Part shown: positions 47,628 through 56,784 of the stretch, piece by piece
Numbering within the stretch: the first letter of the stretch is position 1
How the letters are laid out: every line of letters begins with the position of its first letter
DNA from: JABDII01 sp963815325
GTDB taxonomy: Bacteria > Gemmatimonadota > Gemmatimonadetes > Gemmatimonadales > GWC2-71-9
Length of the DNA stretch: 64,000 nucleotides
Assembly (NCBI GenBank): GCA_963815325.1
Contig: CAWFGG010000005.1
Span: 310,001-374,000, forward strand
Direction of reading: 5' to 3'
The notes under the pieces: generated by a model
Told to the model about the DNA's origin: nothing
Database searches by the model: none
Seen by the model: the letters and a program-made list of their open reading frames with translations, nothing else
Made by a program: the position numbers and the translations under genes

Positions 47628-49144
47628 TGCGGACACGAAATGTGCTGGTCGCGGTTGGCGCGACAGCCTTAACTATTGTCGGGTGCAATGGCAAAGAGGA
47701 AACGACCGTGGTATACCAGGCCTTGCCCGTGGTCCAACGCGACATTGTTCTCTCTGCCCAGGCGGCCGGGGTCATCGAGCCGGACACAACGGTAGAAGTC
47801 AAGTCCAAGGCCTCCGGCGAGATCCTGGAGATTCGAGTGGAAACCGGTGAGTTGGTGGAGCGCGGCACGCTGATGGTCCGCATCGACCAGCGCACCCCGC
47901 GCAACAACTTGGCACAGGCTGAAGCCGAACTCGAAGTGGCGAAGGCGCAGCTGACCAATGCGCTGGCCCAGAAGCGCCGGGCGGACGAATTGTTCCAGTC
48001 TCAGTCGATTACCGAGACCGAGCACGAGAAGGCCGATCTCGACTACGCCAACGCCAAGGCCACGGTGGTGCGCGCCGAAGTTCAGGTCGAGAACGCGCGC
48101 ATCCGGATGGACGACACCGACGTCCGGGCACCCATCACCGGCACCATCATCGAAAAGAACGTGGAACGCGGCCAAGTCATCTCCTCGCCCACCTCCGACG
48201 TGGGTGGCGGGACGGTCCTGCTCCAGATGGCCGACCTCAACCTGGTCCAAGTACGGACCCTGGTGGACGAAACCGACATCGGAAAGATCCAACCAGGCCT
48301 CCCGGCCACGGTATTGGTGGCCGCATTCCCCAACCGGCCCTTCGACGGCACGGTCCTCAAGGTCGAGCCGCAGGCCGTGACGCAACAAAACGTGACCATG
48401 TTCCCGGTCCTGATCCGTATCGAGAACCGGGATCTGCTGCTCAAGCCCGGCATGAACTCCGAAGTCGAGATTCACATCGGCCGGCGCGACGGCGTGTTGG
48501 CCGTCCCCAACGCGGCGCTCCGCACTCAGGCAGACGTCGGCTCCGCCGCGCAAGTGCTGGAACTCACCATGGAGCAGGTCCAAGATCAACTGGCCCAGGC
48601 CGAACGGCCCGCCGGGGATTCCGGCGGGAGCCAGGCGTCGCTCGCGGCCACGGCCAACGGCGACTCGACCGCCAAGGCCGAGACGATCCAAATGCCCAAC
48701 GGCACAACAGTGACCCTGCCGGAGGGCGTGAGCGCGGCTCAGGTTCGCGCCATTTTCGCCAAGTTCCAAAGCGGTCAGCGCCCCACCGCTGAGGAGCGGG
48801 CCCTGCTTCAGAAGATCCGTGGAGGCAGCGGCGGAGGTGGCGGCCGCCCGCGCGGCGGCGGACAGCAGAGCCAAATCGATGCGCAGATGGGCGGCCAGTA
48901 CATCGTCTTCGTGCTACGCGACGGACAGCCGACCGCGGTGACCATCCAGACCGGCCTCACCGACTTGGACTACAGCGAAGTCGTGACCGGCGTCACGGAG
49001 CGCGACTCGGTGTTGGTGCTCCCAAGTGCAGGCCTGGTTCGGTCCCAGCAGGAGTTCCAGGACCGGATCAACCGCGTGACCGGGGGCGGCGGGTTGCCCG
49101 GCGTTCGGTCGTCCAACTCACCCAGTTCATCGAACTCGCGCTAG
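47627..49144 (+). CDS. MacA/HlyD-type periplasmic adaptor lipoprotein with Gly-rich insert
   Basis: 505 aa. The N-terminal segment ends in TIVGC (lipobox; Cys ~20), so it is probably a lipoprotein. A lipoyl/hairpin region follows (VIEPDTTVEVKSKASGEILE, then a coiled-coil hairpin with LAQAEAELEVAKAQLTNALA and ADLDYANAKATVVRAEVQVE), VRAPITGTIIEKNVERGQV, and a beta-barrel with KPGMNSEVEI and LAVPNAALRTQ. Residues ~305-420 hold an unusual insert: an Ala/Asp-rich part, a small IQMPNGTTVTLPEG domain and a run of glycines (SGGGGGRPRGGGQQ), before the membrane-proximal domain resumes (YIVFVLRDGQPTAVTIQTGL). It bridges the MacB-type permease and TolC. Confidence 0.92.
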   Translation: MRTRNVLVAVGATALTIVGCNGKEETTVVYQALPVVQRDIVLSAQAAGVIEPDTTVEVKSKASGEILEIRVETGELVERGTLMVRIDQRTPRNNLAQAEAELEVAKAQLTNALAQKRRADELFQSQSITETEHEKADLDYANAKATVVRAEVQVENARIRMDDTDVRAPITGTIIEKNVERGQVISSPTSDVGGGTVLLQMADLNLVQVRTLVDETDIGKIQPGLPATVLVAAFPNRPFDGTVLKVEPQAVTQQNVTMFPVLIRIENRDLLLKPGMNSEVEIHIGRRDGVLAVPNAALRTQADVGSAAQVLELTMEQVQDQLAQAERPAGDSGGSQASLAATANGDSTAKAETIQMPNGTTVTLPEGVSAAQVRAIFAKFQSGQRPTAEERALLQKIRGGSGGGGGRPRGGGQQSQIDAQMGGQYIVFVLRDGQPTAVTIQTGLTDLDYSEVVTGVTERDSVLVLPSAGLVRSQQEFQDRINRVTGGGGLPGVRSSNSPSSSNSR

Positions 49145-49156
49145 GGGATCCAGAGC

Positions 49157-50371
49157 ATGTTATTCGGCGAGACCCTACAGGTCGCCTTTCAATCCATCCG
49201 AGCGAATCTGCTGCGTTCCCTCCTCACCATGCTGGGAATCATCATCGGGGTGGCCGCGGTCATCACCATGGTGGCCTTGGGGACGGGAGCTCAGCGCGCG
49301 GTAGAGGAACGCATTTCCAGCCTCGGCGCCAACCTGCTCCAGATATATGCGGGTCAGTCGATGCACCGCGGCGTGGCTTCGTCGGAGCGGGTAAGCCTGA
49401 CGACGGATGATGCGTACGCGCTCAGGAGAGAAGCACGACTCCTTTCAGAAGTCGTTCCGGAATTACAGCGATCACTGCAAGTGAAGTACGGCAACAAGAA
49501 CCTCAACGTCAATATCAATGGAACCACCCCGAACTTCTTTAAGGTCAACAACTTCAAGCTGGCCAATGGACGCCTGCTGACCGCAGGCGACAACGAAGCG
49601 CGCCAGCGCTTCGCAGTGCTCGGCGGGGCCATTCCGACCATGCTCGAGGTGAACCCCGCCGCGCTCATCAATCAGACGCTGCTGATCCGGAGCATCCCCT
49701 TCACGATCATTGGAGTTCTCGAAGAGAAGGGGGCGGAGGGAGCGTGGAGCAACCCCGACGAACAGATCGTGATTCCACTGGGCACGGCACAGTACCGGGT
49801 GTTCGGCACCGATCGGCTCCGGTCGATCACCGTCGAAGTGGCCAAGAACGTCCCGCTCGAGCAGGGTATGGTGGACCTCGAACGCGTGCTGCGGAAAGAG
49901 CACAAGCTCCCCCCGGGCCGCGACAACGATTTCCAGATTCGCAACCGGCAACAGATCCTCGCCACCCAACAGGAGGCGACGCAGATCTTCACCTATCTCT
50001 TGGCGAGCATCGCCGGCGTCAGTCTCCTGGTGGGCGGCATCGGCATCATGAACATCATGCTGGTCTCCGTGACCGAGCGGACCCGTGAAATCGGAATCCG
50101 GAAGGCGCTCGGCGCCACCAAGACCAATATCCTGATGCAATTCCTGGTGGAGGCGCTAACGCTCTGCCTGGTCGGCGGGGTCCTCGGCATCCTGCTCGGC
50201 ATCGGCGCCGCGGTCGCCCTCGCCAAGCTCGCGGGCTGGAACACGCTCGTGTCGCCGACGGCGGTCGGGGTTGCCTTTGCCTTCAGCGCCGCGATCGGCC
50301 TGTTCTTCGGAATCTGGCCCGCGCGACGGGCATCGATCCTCGATCCGATCGTCGCACTCCGGTTCGAGTAG
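49157..50371 (+). CDS. ABC transporter permease, MacB type
   Basis: 404 aa. TM1 is in SLLTMLGIIIGVAAVITMVA, a ~200-residue periplasmic MacB-PCD domain follows (LGANLLQIYAGQ, FFKVNNFKLANGRLLTAGDN, VLGGAIPTML), and then the three C-terminal helices (FTYLLASIAGVSLLVGGIGI, LTLCLVGGVLGILLGIGAAV, VGVAFAFSAAIGLFFGIWPA) with the FtsX-like VTERTREIGIRKALGA motif. It is the inner-membrane partner of the preceding ATPase and adaptor. Type: macrolide/peptide/siderophore-like efflux; the actual substrate is unknown. It closes the operon that begins with the sigma factor. Confidence 0.95.
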   Translation: MLFGETLQVAFQSIRANLLRSLLTMLGIIIGVAAVITMVALGTGAQRAVEERISSLGANLLQIYAGQSMHRGVASSERVSLTTDDAYALRREARLLSEVVPELQRSLQVKYGNKNLNVNINGTTPNFFKVNNFKLANGRLLTAGDNEARQRFAVLGGAIPTMLEVNPAALINQTLLIRSIPFTIIGVLEEKGAEGAWSNPDEQIVIPLGTAQYRVFGTDRLRSITVEVAKNVPLEQGMVDLERVLRKEHKLPPGRDNDFQIRNRQQILATQQEATQIFTYLLASIAGVSLLVGGIGIMNIMLVSVTERTREIGIRKALGATKTNILMQFLVEALTLCLVGGVLGILLGIGAAVALAKLAGWNTLVSPTAVGVAFAFSAAIGLFFGIWPARRASILDPIVALRFE

Positions 50372-50547
50372 GTACCGGATCCGGCAGACGTCGAGGCTCC
50401 GGGGGAAGGTCGCCGGGACCTCAATGCGTTTCCCCTCGCGCAACTCTCGACTACATTGTCCCCTCGTTCTGAGCGCTGTGACGCCGCTCGATCGTGAGCT
50501 AACCGAGACGTAGACCCGACTCTCTCCTGAGGGCGCCCACGTCGGAT

Positions 50548-52831
50548 ATGCTGGCACTCTTGCTCTTCCTCCAAGGCACCACGGCCACCCCTCAAGCGGC
50601 GGTGGCCGGCCAAGGAGCACCCACGGTTACCGTTCCCCGGCTCGAGAGCTCGGTCGTGGTGGACGGCCGGCTCGACGAGCCGGTCTGGGCCGATGCCGTT
50701 CGCCTGACCGGATTCCATCAGTACCAGCCAGTGGATAGCCGCCCGGCCGAGGAGCGCACCGATGTCTTGATGTGGTACTCGCCCCAGGCGCTCCACTTCG
50801 GCGTCATGGCCTACGACCGCGACCCGACCTCGATCCGGGCCTCCGTCGCCGACCGCGACAACCTGGGCGCGGACGATCGGATCGTGATCTACCTCGATAC
50901 GTTCAACGACCGGCGCCGCGCCTTCTTCTTCGGTGTCAACCCGTTGGGCGCGCAACAAGACGGCGTCCGGACGGAAGGGGGGTCGTCCAGTGCCGGCAAC
51001 TTGTTTGGCGGATCGATCGACCTGAACCCGGACTACTACTTCGAATCGAAGGGCACCATCACGGATAGCGGCTACGTGGTGGAGATCCGGATCCCGTTCA
51101 AGAGCCTCCGCTATCCGGGCAACGGGCCACAGCGCTGGGGCCTGAACATCGTGCGGAACGTCCAGCGCACCGGGTACGAGGATACCTGGACCGACGTGCG
51201 GCGGGCCAACGCGAGCTTCCTGGCGCAGGCCGGCGCCATCGAGGGGCTCCACGATCTCGATCGCGGGATTGTCGCTGAGGTCCAGCCGTTCGTCACCGCG
51301 ACGGCGAACGGGGCGCGAAACCAGACAACCGGCCGGTTCGACCGCGATGCCCTCGATCCGGATATCGGCGTCAATGCCCGCTTGGGACTGACCAATCTCT
51401 CCATCGACCTGACCGGGAACCCCGATTTCAGCCAGGTCGAGTCCGATGAGGGGCTGGTGACCGTCAACGAGCGATTCGCGCTCTTTTTTCCCGAGAAGCG
51501 GCCGTTCTTTCTCGAAGGGATCGAGCTGTTCTCAACCCCCAACCAACTGGTGTATACCCGCCGGGTGGCGAACCCCGTTGTCGGCGCGAAGCTCACCGGA
51601 AAGCTCGGAAGTCTCGGGCTGGCCCACCTGACCGCGCTCGACGAGACGGCGGGTGACGACGCCCTGTTCAACATCACCAGGATCCAACGGGACCTGGGCG
51701 CCAACTCACTGGCCGGTTTCACGGTGACCAACCGCGACCAGGGCCGCGGCTACAACCGCGTGGTCGCCGGCGACGCACGCATCGTCTTCGGCAAGCTCTA
51801 CTTCGTGGACGGGCAGCTCGGGGCGTCGTGGACCGGCGACGGATCCGGCTCGCGCTCGGCGGCCCTGTGGCGGGCCACCTTCGATCGAACGGGTCGGTCC
51901 TGGGGATTCAACTACCAACTGACCGGTATCGGCGAGGACTTCGAGAGCCAAGCCGGTTTCGTTCCGCGTACCAATATCGTCACGGCGCGTGCCTTCAATC
52001 GCCTCACCTTCTACGGCGGCCGTGGAGCGTTGATCGAGAATTTCACCACGTTCTTCGGCCCCACCCGACTCTGGACGTACACGGCCTTCGGATCGGAGGC
52101 CCCGATCGAAGGCGAGGAATCCGTCACCTTCAATCTCCAGCTCCGCGGGGGCTGGTTCGTGAGGGCCAACGTCGCCCGCCGGTTTCAACGGTTTGATGCT
52201 GCCGCCTATGCCGATGTCCAGGTCGATCGGGGTGGTGGCGTGCTGGAGCCCTTTCAACCCTCGGACGAACTTGCCAATCAGTTCGGGACTTCAGTATCGG
52301 TTACCAGTCCGACCTACCAGAGCCTTCGATGCGTCGCTCAGTTGGTCGTACGGAGAAGTTCCCATCTTCGACGAAGCCTCCGAGGGTCGGGAGACTCGGC
52401 TCAGCGGCAGCGTGCGGATCCGTCCGACGGGATCGGTCCGGATCGAGGGAAGCACGCGGGTCGCCCGGATTCGGCGCGCGCGCGACGGATCGGAGTTTAC
52501 GCGAACCATCCTGCCGAGGCTCAAGATCGAGTATCAACCGTCGAGGGCCCTCTTCTTTCGGTTCATCGGGGAATACCGGTCCGAGCGCCGAGCCGCCCTC
52601 CTCGACCCCGAAACGGGCGACCCGCTCGTCGAGAACGGTGCGGCCGCTCCGCGACGCGATACCAACACCCTGCGAATGGATTGGCTGGCTTCCTATGAAC
52701 CCACGCCCGGGACAGTGATCTTTCTGGGGTACGGCGCAATTCTCGCGACACCGAAGACGTTCGATTTCACGGATCTGAGCCGGGAGCTCGACGGTGTGTT
52801 CATCAAGCTGGCCTATCAATTCCGCCGGTAG
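50548..52831 (+). CDS. DUF5916-type exported protein with N-terminal CBM9-like domain, one frame break
   Basis: About 760 aa after joining two frames. A short hydrophobic start (MLALLLFLQGTTATPQ) precedes a CBM9-like sandwich (VVDGRLDEPVWADAVRLTGF, DRDNLGADDRIVIYLDTFND, FFFGVNPLGAQQDG, GYVVEIRIPFKSLRYPG) and a long barrel-like C-terminal domain (VNERFALFFPEKRPFFLEGI, TRRVANPVVGAKLTGKLG, FVPRTNIVTARAFNRLTFYG). The frame moves at 52323-52324: removing one C converts SLRCVAQ to FDASLSWSYG, and the barrel pattern continues to 52831. Such proteins are thought to sit in the outer membrane; the family has no assigned substrate. It begins 176 bases after the efflux operon. Confidence 0.8.
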
Positions 52832-52870
52832 CGAGACGAATACGCACGGCGGGGCCCGCCCGGCACGCGT

Positions 52871-54118
52871 GTGACACCGGATCTCAGGAGGTGGGCGGCC
52901 CCGCTTTCCATTACGGTGGCGCTCCTCGTCGCGCGGGTCGCCTCGGTTCCCGCCATTACGGATCCGACCGGCGCGCCGTTGCCGACCGGGGTATCGCTTT
53001 CGACTCCCTGGCTTCACGTCATTGCCGCTCCCCTGTTCACGCTCTGGGACGGCATGTCCATGCTCAGCATGAGCAGGCTCGAACACTGCCTACTCGGATT
53101 CGCCGGCCTTTATGTCCTGTGGCGATTCATCCGCTGGTGGCAGCACCGGCGTGTCGTGCGCGAACTTGGCTACGCGGCACTCGCGTTTGTGGTTTCCGCT
53201 CTGTTCATCGTGGCGGGGGCCATCTGGCACCGCCCCATGGTGGCTCTGACCGGCGTTCCCGGCGGGATGATCGCCGTCGATTTTCATTCCCACAGCAACG
53301 CGTCGCATGATGTCGAAGGCATCATGCGGAACTGGGATGTCCAAGCGGTTCGCCGCTGGCACGCCCGGGCTGGGTTCGATGCGTTCTTCCTGACCGACCA
53401 CAATACCCAGAACACGAACCCTCGGCAGATTCCGCCAGGAGCACCCTACGTCTGTTCCGGCATCGAGGTCAGCGCATGGCGTGCCCACGTCGTACTGCTC
53501 GGTACCAGCGAAGTCGTCGATCGCGGGCCCTACGCCCAATCACTCGACGGCGTGCTCGCGCTGCTCCGCGATGCGTCGGCCAAATTTGGGGCCATCTCCA
53601 TCGCATCGATCCCCGAATACGAGCGGAATCACTGGGACAACCTCGAAGCCTGGGTGGCCGCGGGCCTCGGCGGATTCGAGATCGTGAACGCTTCGCCCAA
53701 GGCAAATGAACTCTCTCGTGTACGGCGTGACTCGGTCATCGCGCTCGCGCGCCGCACCGACCGCATCGTGGTCGGCGTCAGCGACCAACACGGCTGGGGT
53801 GCGACGAGCATGGTGTGGAATCTGGTATCGGTGTCTAACGGATCACCCCGGAGCGGCGACCCATGCGCCGCGATCCTCGGTCGCCTAACCAGCTCCGGAT
53901 TCCAGGCGGTGCAGGTCGTGGAGCGCCATCGCCTGCGGGCCGACTCGGCCTGGCCCACCTGGCTGACCGCGATCGGGCTGGTGTGGGAGACGTGGCGCGC
54001 GATGAGTTGGCCCCTCGTGGTGGGCTGGCTCGCGTGGATTTGGCTCGCCGCCGTGGCCGTCCGCCTCGGCCGAAGCCTTGTGCCGACCCAGGGAGAGAGT
54101 TCACAATTGGCGGTATGA
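52871..54118 (+). CDS. Membrane-anchored PHP-type phosphoesterase
   Basis: 415 aa from a GTG. Two N-terminal hydrophobic stretches (SITVALLVARVASVPA and HVIAAPLFTLW, then LGYAALAFVVSALFIVAG) precede a PHP domain: IAVDFHSHSNASHDVEG (H-x-H), FDAFFLTDHNTQNTNPR (D-H-N), CSGIEVSAW and GVSDQHGWG (final metal pair). A last membrane segment is at the C-terminus (LAWIWLAAVAVRLGRSL). The metal site would cleave a phosphate ester, either inside or outside depending on topology; both N- and C-terminal helices suggest an exported catalytic loop. It is coupled to fabH by a four-base overlap (ATGA). Confidence 0.8.
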   Translation: MTPDLRRWAAPLSITVALLVARVASVPAITDPTGAPLPTGVSLSTPWLHVIAAPLFTLWDGMSMLSMSRLEHCLLGFAGLYVLWRFIRWWQHRRVVRELGYAALAFVVSALFIVAGAIWHRPMVALTGVPGGMIAVDFHSHSNASHDVEGIMRNWDVQAVRRWHARAGFDAFFLTDHNTQNTNPRQIPPGAPYVCSGIEVSAWRAHVVLLGTSEVVDRGPYAQSLDGVLALLRDASAKFGAISIASIPEYERNHWDNLEAWVAAGLGGFEIVNASPKANELSRVRRDSVIALARRTDRIVVGVSDQHGWGATSMVWNLVSVSNGSPRSGDPCAAILGRLTSSGFQAVQVVERHRLRADSAWPTWLTAIGLVWETWRAMSWPLVVGWLAWIWLAAVAVRLGRSLVPTQGESSQLAV

Positions 54119-55110
54119 AACGATCTCACATCGTGGGCACCGGGTTTGCCGTGCCCGACCGCGTCGTTACCAACGACGATCTCACGCAATGGATGGACAC
54201 CTCGGACGAATGGATTCGGGCGCGAACCGGCATCGAGGAGCGGCGCTGGGTCGAGGAAGGACAGACCAGCACCGCCCTCGCGTTGCAGGCCACCGAGCGC
54301 GCGCTGGCATCGGCGGGACTGGCAGCCGACGAGCTCGATGCCATTGTGTTCGCCACATCCACGCCCGACCATTTCTGCCCGGGCGGCGGGGTTCTGCTCC
54401 AGCATGCATTGGGCATCGGGACGGTCCCTGCCATCGACATCAGGACCCAATGCAGCGGGTTCATCTACGCGCTCGCCGTGGCGGACGCGTGGATCCGGAC
54501 CGACTTGTTCCGCCACATCCTCGTTGTCGGCGTCGAGATTCAATCGACCGGGATGGATTTGACCACGACCGGACGCGACACCGCCGTGATCTTCGCCGAT
54601 GGGGCCGGAGCCGCCGTCCTCGGCGAATCCCAGGATCCCGAGCGAGGCCTGCTGGCGTTCGACCTGCACGGCGAAGGCGCATACGCCCAGAAACTCTGGG
54701 TGGACAGCCCTGGTTCGCAGTATCATCCCCGCATCGCCAAGGACCACCTCGACCAGGGCCGGCACCTGCTCCAGATGGAGGGCCGGGAAGTCTTCCGCCA
54801 TGCCGTGACGCGCATGCCGGAATCGACCGAGGCTGTACTGGCCAAGGCCGGCCTCTCGCTGGCCGACCTGAATCTACTCATCCCGCACCAGGCCAACTTG
54901 CGGATTTCGGAGGCCATGCAAAAGAGGCTCGGCCTCCGAGACGACCAGGTCTACAACAACATCATGCGGTACGGCAACACCACCGCCGCGACCATCCCCA
55001 TCGCGCTGGATGAGTGCCTCCGGGGCGGCAGAATCACCCCCGGCATGATCGTGGTTCTGACCGCGTTTGGTTCGGGGTTTCTTTGGGGAAGCGTCGCCAT
55101 TCGCTGGTAG
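54115..55110 (+). CDS. fabH: 3-oxoacyl-ACP synthase III (FabH)
   Basis: 331 aa. Condenses acetyl- or branched acyl-CoA with malonyl-ACP to start fatty-acid synthesis. Catalytic triad: C113 in RTQCSGFIYAL, H258 in IPHQANLRIS and N288 in RYGNTTAATI. GIEERRWVEEGQTSTALA, FATSTPDHFCPG and the closing FGSGFLWGSVAIRW are standard. The GTAMDL-like position reads GMDLTTTGRDT. No fab gene cluster is adjacent; instead it is translationally coupled to a membrane PHP protein. The family also contains secondary-metabolism enzymes, but sequence and length fit a housekeeping FabH. Confidence 0.95.
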   Translation: MKRSHIVGTGFAVPDRVVTNDDLTQWMDTSDEWIRARTGIEERRWVEEGQTSTALALQATERALASAGLAADELDAIVFATSTPDHFCPGGGVLLQHALGIGTVPAIDIRTQCSGFIYALAVADAWIRTDLFRHILVVGVEIQSTGMDLTTTGRDTAVIFADGAGAAVLGESQDPERGLLAFDLHGEGAYAQKLWVDSPGSQYHPRIAKDHLDQGRHLLQMEGREVFRHAVTRMPESTEAVLAKAGLSLADLNLLIPHQANLRISEAMQKRLGLRDDQVYNNIMRYGNTTAATIPIALDECLRGGRITPGMIVVLTAFGSGFLWGSVAIRW

Positions 55111-55184
55111 ATCAGGGGTTGAATCTTTCCGGGCATTCGTTTCGTACTGCAACACACTGATCTCCCACACCTGAGGAGCCTGGA

Positions 55185-55454
55185 ATGTCGGTGTTCATCA
55201 GCCTCATCGCGATCGCGGCGATTGGCATAGTCAGCTTCACTCTCGCCCGAAACTATGTAAAGCGGCGGCTCCGGTTCGTCGATTCGATCTATTCGCCGCT
55301 GGCCCCTGTGGCGGCGGCGGTCATCGGAGGGCTGCTCACGTGGCCCCTCGCCATCCTTCCTTTCATTACAACGGGGATGGCGGCCATCTTCGGCATCGGC
55401 TCGGGGCTGGGCACGGCGAGTGCAGTGAAGGCCTTGAAACGCGGCGAGACGTGA
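55185..55454 (+). CDS. Small two-helix membrane protein
   Basis: 89 aa with a first helix FISLIAIAAIGIVSFTLARN, a polar KRRLRFVDSIYSPL link, and a second hydrophobic hairpin (VAAAVIGGLLTWPLAILPF and TGMAAIFGIGSGLGTASAVK). GAGGAGC lies seven bases upstream of the ATG. No family was recognised. It sits between fabH and the YggX-like gene on the same strand. Confidence 0.62.
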   Translation: MSVFISLIAIAAIGIVSFTLARNYVKRRLRFVDSIYSPLAPVAAAVIGGLLTWPLAILPFITTGMAAIFGIGSGLGTASAVKALKRGET

Positions 55455-55506
55455 TCGCCTCCGAACGGGCTTTCACGCGCGTGTCAGGCCCGACTATCTT
55501 GGCCCT

Positions 55507-55749
55507 ATGACGACAATCGATTGCATCCGGTGTGGAAACACCGGAAGCCGGGTTGCGTTCCGGCCGTTTCAGAACGACGTCGGGCGACGGGTATATGAGG
55601 AGATCTGCGCAACCTGCTGGGCGGAGTGGCTCAAGCACCAGCAGGCTCTGATCAACCACTATGCGCTCAATGTCCAGGAGCCTCAGGCGAAGGAATTCCT
55701 CTACCGGAACCTGGACGAGTATCTGTTCGGCACAACGAGCTCTCCCTAG
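55507..55749 (+). CDS. YggX-like Fe(II)-trafficking/oxidative-damage protein with two CxxC pairs
   Basis: 80 aa. The C-terminal two thirds follow the YggX pattern: FRPFQNDVGRRVYEEI, WAEWLKHQQALINHYALN, KEFLYRNLDEYLF. YggX is a small cytosolic protein that limits oxidative damage and may carry ferrous iron; it normally has a single conserved Cys near the N-terminus. Here there are two CxxC pairs (CIRC near residue 6, CATC near residue 37), which looks like a zinc ribbon or a metal clamp built into the fold. A terminator follows 37 bases after the stop. Confidence 0.75.
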   Translation: MTTIDCIRCGNTGSRVAFRPFQNDVGRRVYEEICATCWAEWLKHQQALINHYALNVQEPQAKEFLYRNLDEYLFGTTSSP

Positions 55750-55785
55750 CCCACTCCGTTGAGTGGCATTGCTTCCGCCACGCGA

Positions 55786-55818
55786 AGCCCCCTCCGAGCT
55801 CCAGGCCCGGAGGGGGCT
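55786..55818 (+). terminator. Terminator after the YggX-like gene
   Basis: AGCCCCCTCCG (55786-55796) pairs perfectly with CGGAGGGGGCT (55808-55818) across an 11-base loop; CTCAATTTC follows. It lies between two converging genes. Confidence 0.72.
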
Positions 55819-55847
55819 CTCAATTTCACGAGCGGGGGGACCTCGGC

Positions 55848-56762
55848 CTATCGCAGCATGGGATCGAGTGACCCAGTGATCGTGAGCCGTCGTTGCTTCC
55901 GCATGATGGTCAGTGGGATCGACTCCTTGGCATCGTAACTCTGCAGGATGCGGAGCAGGTGCGACGGACTGGTCGGCTTCCGATCGCCGACGGCGAGCAC
56001 CACATCGCCTCCCTTGAGATTGAGCTTCGACCCGGCCGGGGCGCTGATCACCAGCACGCCGTCGGGTGTGCCGAAGTATTCCGCCAGCCCGGGATTCAGC
56101 GGAACCAGCTCGAACTCAAAAAGTGGAGGGAAAAACGCCATGTCCGCGCGATCCTGGAGCCCGCGCAGTGTCTCCAGGCGAGGCATGAAGCCACGCAGCC
56201 CATCGATGGAATCGACCCGGACATTGAACGTATCCGTGCCGAACACGTACCCCTGGGCACCATCTGGTGTCCGCCAGGTTTGCACGTAGAACGGCGGCGG
56301 CGCGGTCACGATGTCGGTGCGCTTTGTCTCGGCGCCGCGCCGGAAGATGACGCGAACGGTGTCGCCCGGATCGAAGCGGGCCGCGAGTTCGATTAGACGC
56401 AAGCCCGGCAGGGACGTGTTCGGGGTTCGTCCCTTGATCCCGATGCGCTCGAGCAAGGACTCCCCAGCCAGCGACGTGATGATGTCGCCGGTACGAATGC
56501 CGGCGTGGTCGGCCGGCCCATTGGGTGATACCGAATGGATCAGCGCACCGATCGAGTCGGAAGCGCTCGCACGGGTGTTGACCGTCAGGCCGAGGTAGGC
56601 TCGGCGAAGCTCGAGAAACTGGACGTACTGACGCGCTACCGAATCGATTACTACCGTGCCCGGCCGGGCACGCTCCAGACGCCGCACGTCATCGCGCTCC
56701 TGGCCGATGAGCGGGCTCGCTATGATCACGGATACGGCTACTGCGAAGGCTGCCCGGCTCAT
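55848..56762 (-). CDS. Exported protein with two PDZ domains
   Basis: 304 aa. A signal peptide (RAAFAVAVSVIIASPLIGQE) precedes a helical VARQYVQFLELRRAYLGLTV segment and a first PDZ domain (IHSVSPNGPADHAGIRTGDI, ITSLAGESLL), then a beta-rich middle (DTVRVIFRRGAETKRTDIV, VRVDSIDGLRG) and a second PDZ (DGVLVISAPAGSKLNLKGGD, VVLAVGDRKPTSPSHLLRIL). There is no protease domain, so it may be a substrate binder or sensor. ATG 56762 is chosen because GGGAGGAG lies upstream and the signal peptide begins here; the first in-frame ATG (56798) would overlap the anti-sigma gene. It probably belongs to the sigma/anti-sigma operon. Confidence 0.8.
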   Translation of the reverse strand: MSRAAFAVAVSVIIASPLIGQERDDVRRLERARPGTVVIDSVARQYVQFLELRRAYLGLTVNTRASASDSIGALIHSVSPNGPADHAGIRTGDIITSLAGESLLERIGIKGRTPNTSLPGLRLIELAARFDPGDTVRVIFRRGAETKRTDIVTAPPPFYVQTWRTPDGAQGYVFGTDTFNVRVDSIDGLRGFMPRLETLRGLQDRADMAFFPPLFEFELVPLNPGLAEYFGTPDGVLVISAPAGSKLNLKGGDVVLAVGDRKPTSPSHLLRILQSYDAKESIPLTIMRKQRRLTITGSLDPMLR

Positions 56763-56784
56763 CACCCCGACCAACTCCTCCCTC

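Noticed and set aside
45570..52831. Programmed +1 frameshifting in TolC and DUF5916 genes
   Set aside because: No slippery sequence, shared context or following structure was seen; isolated one-base insertions explain both.
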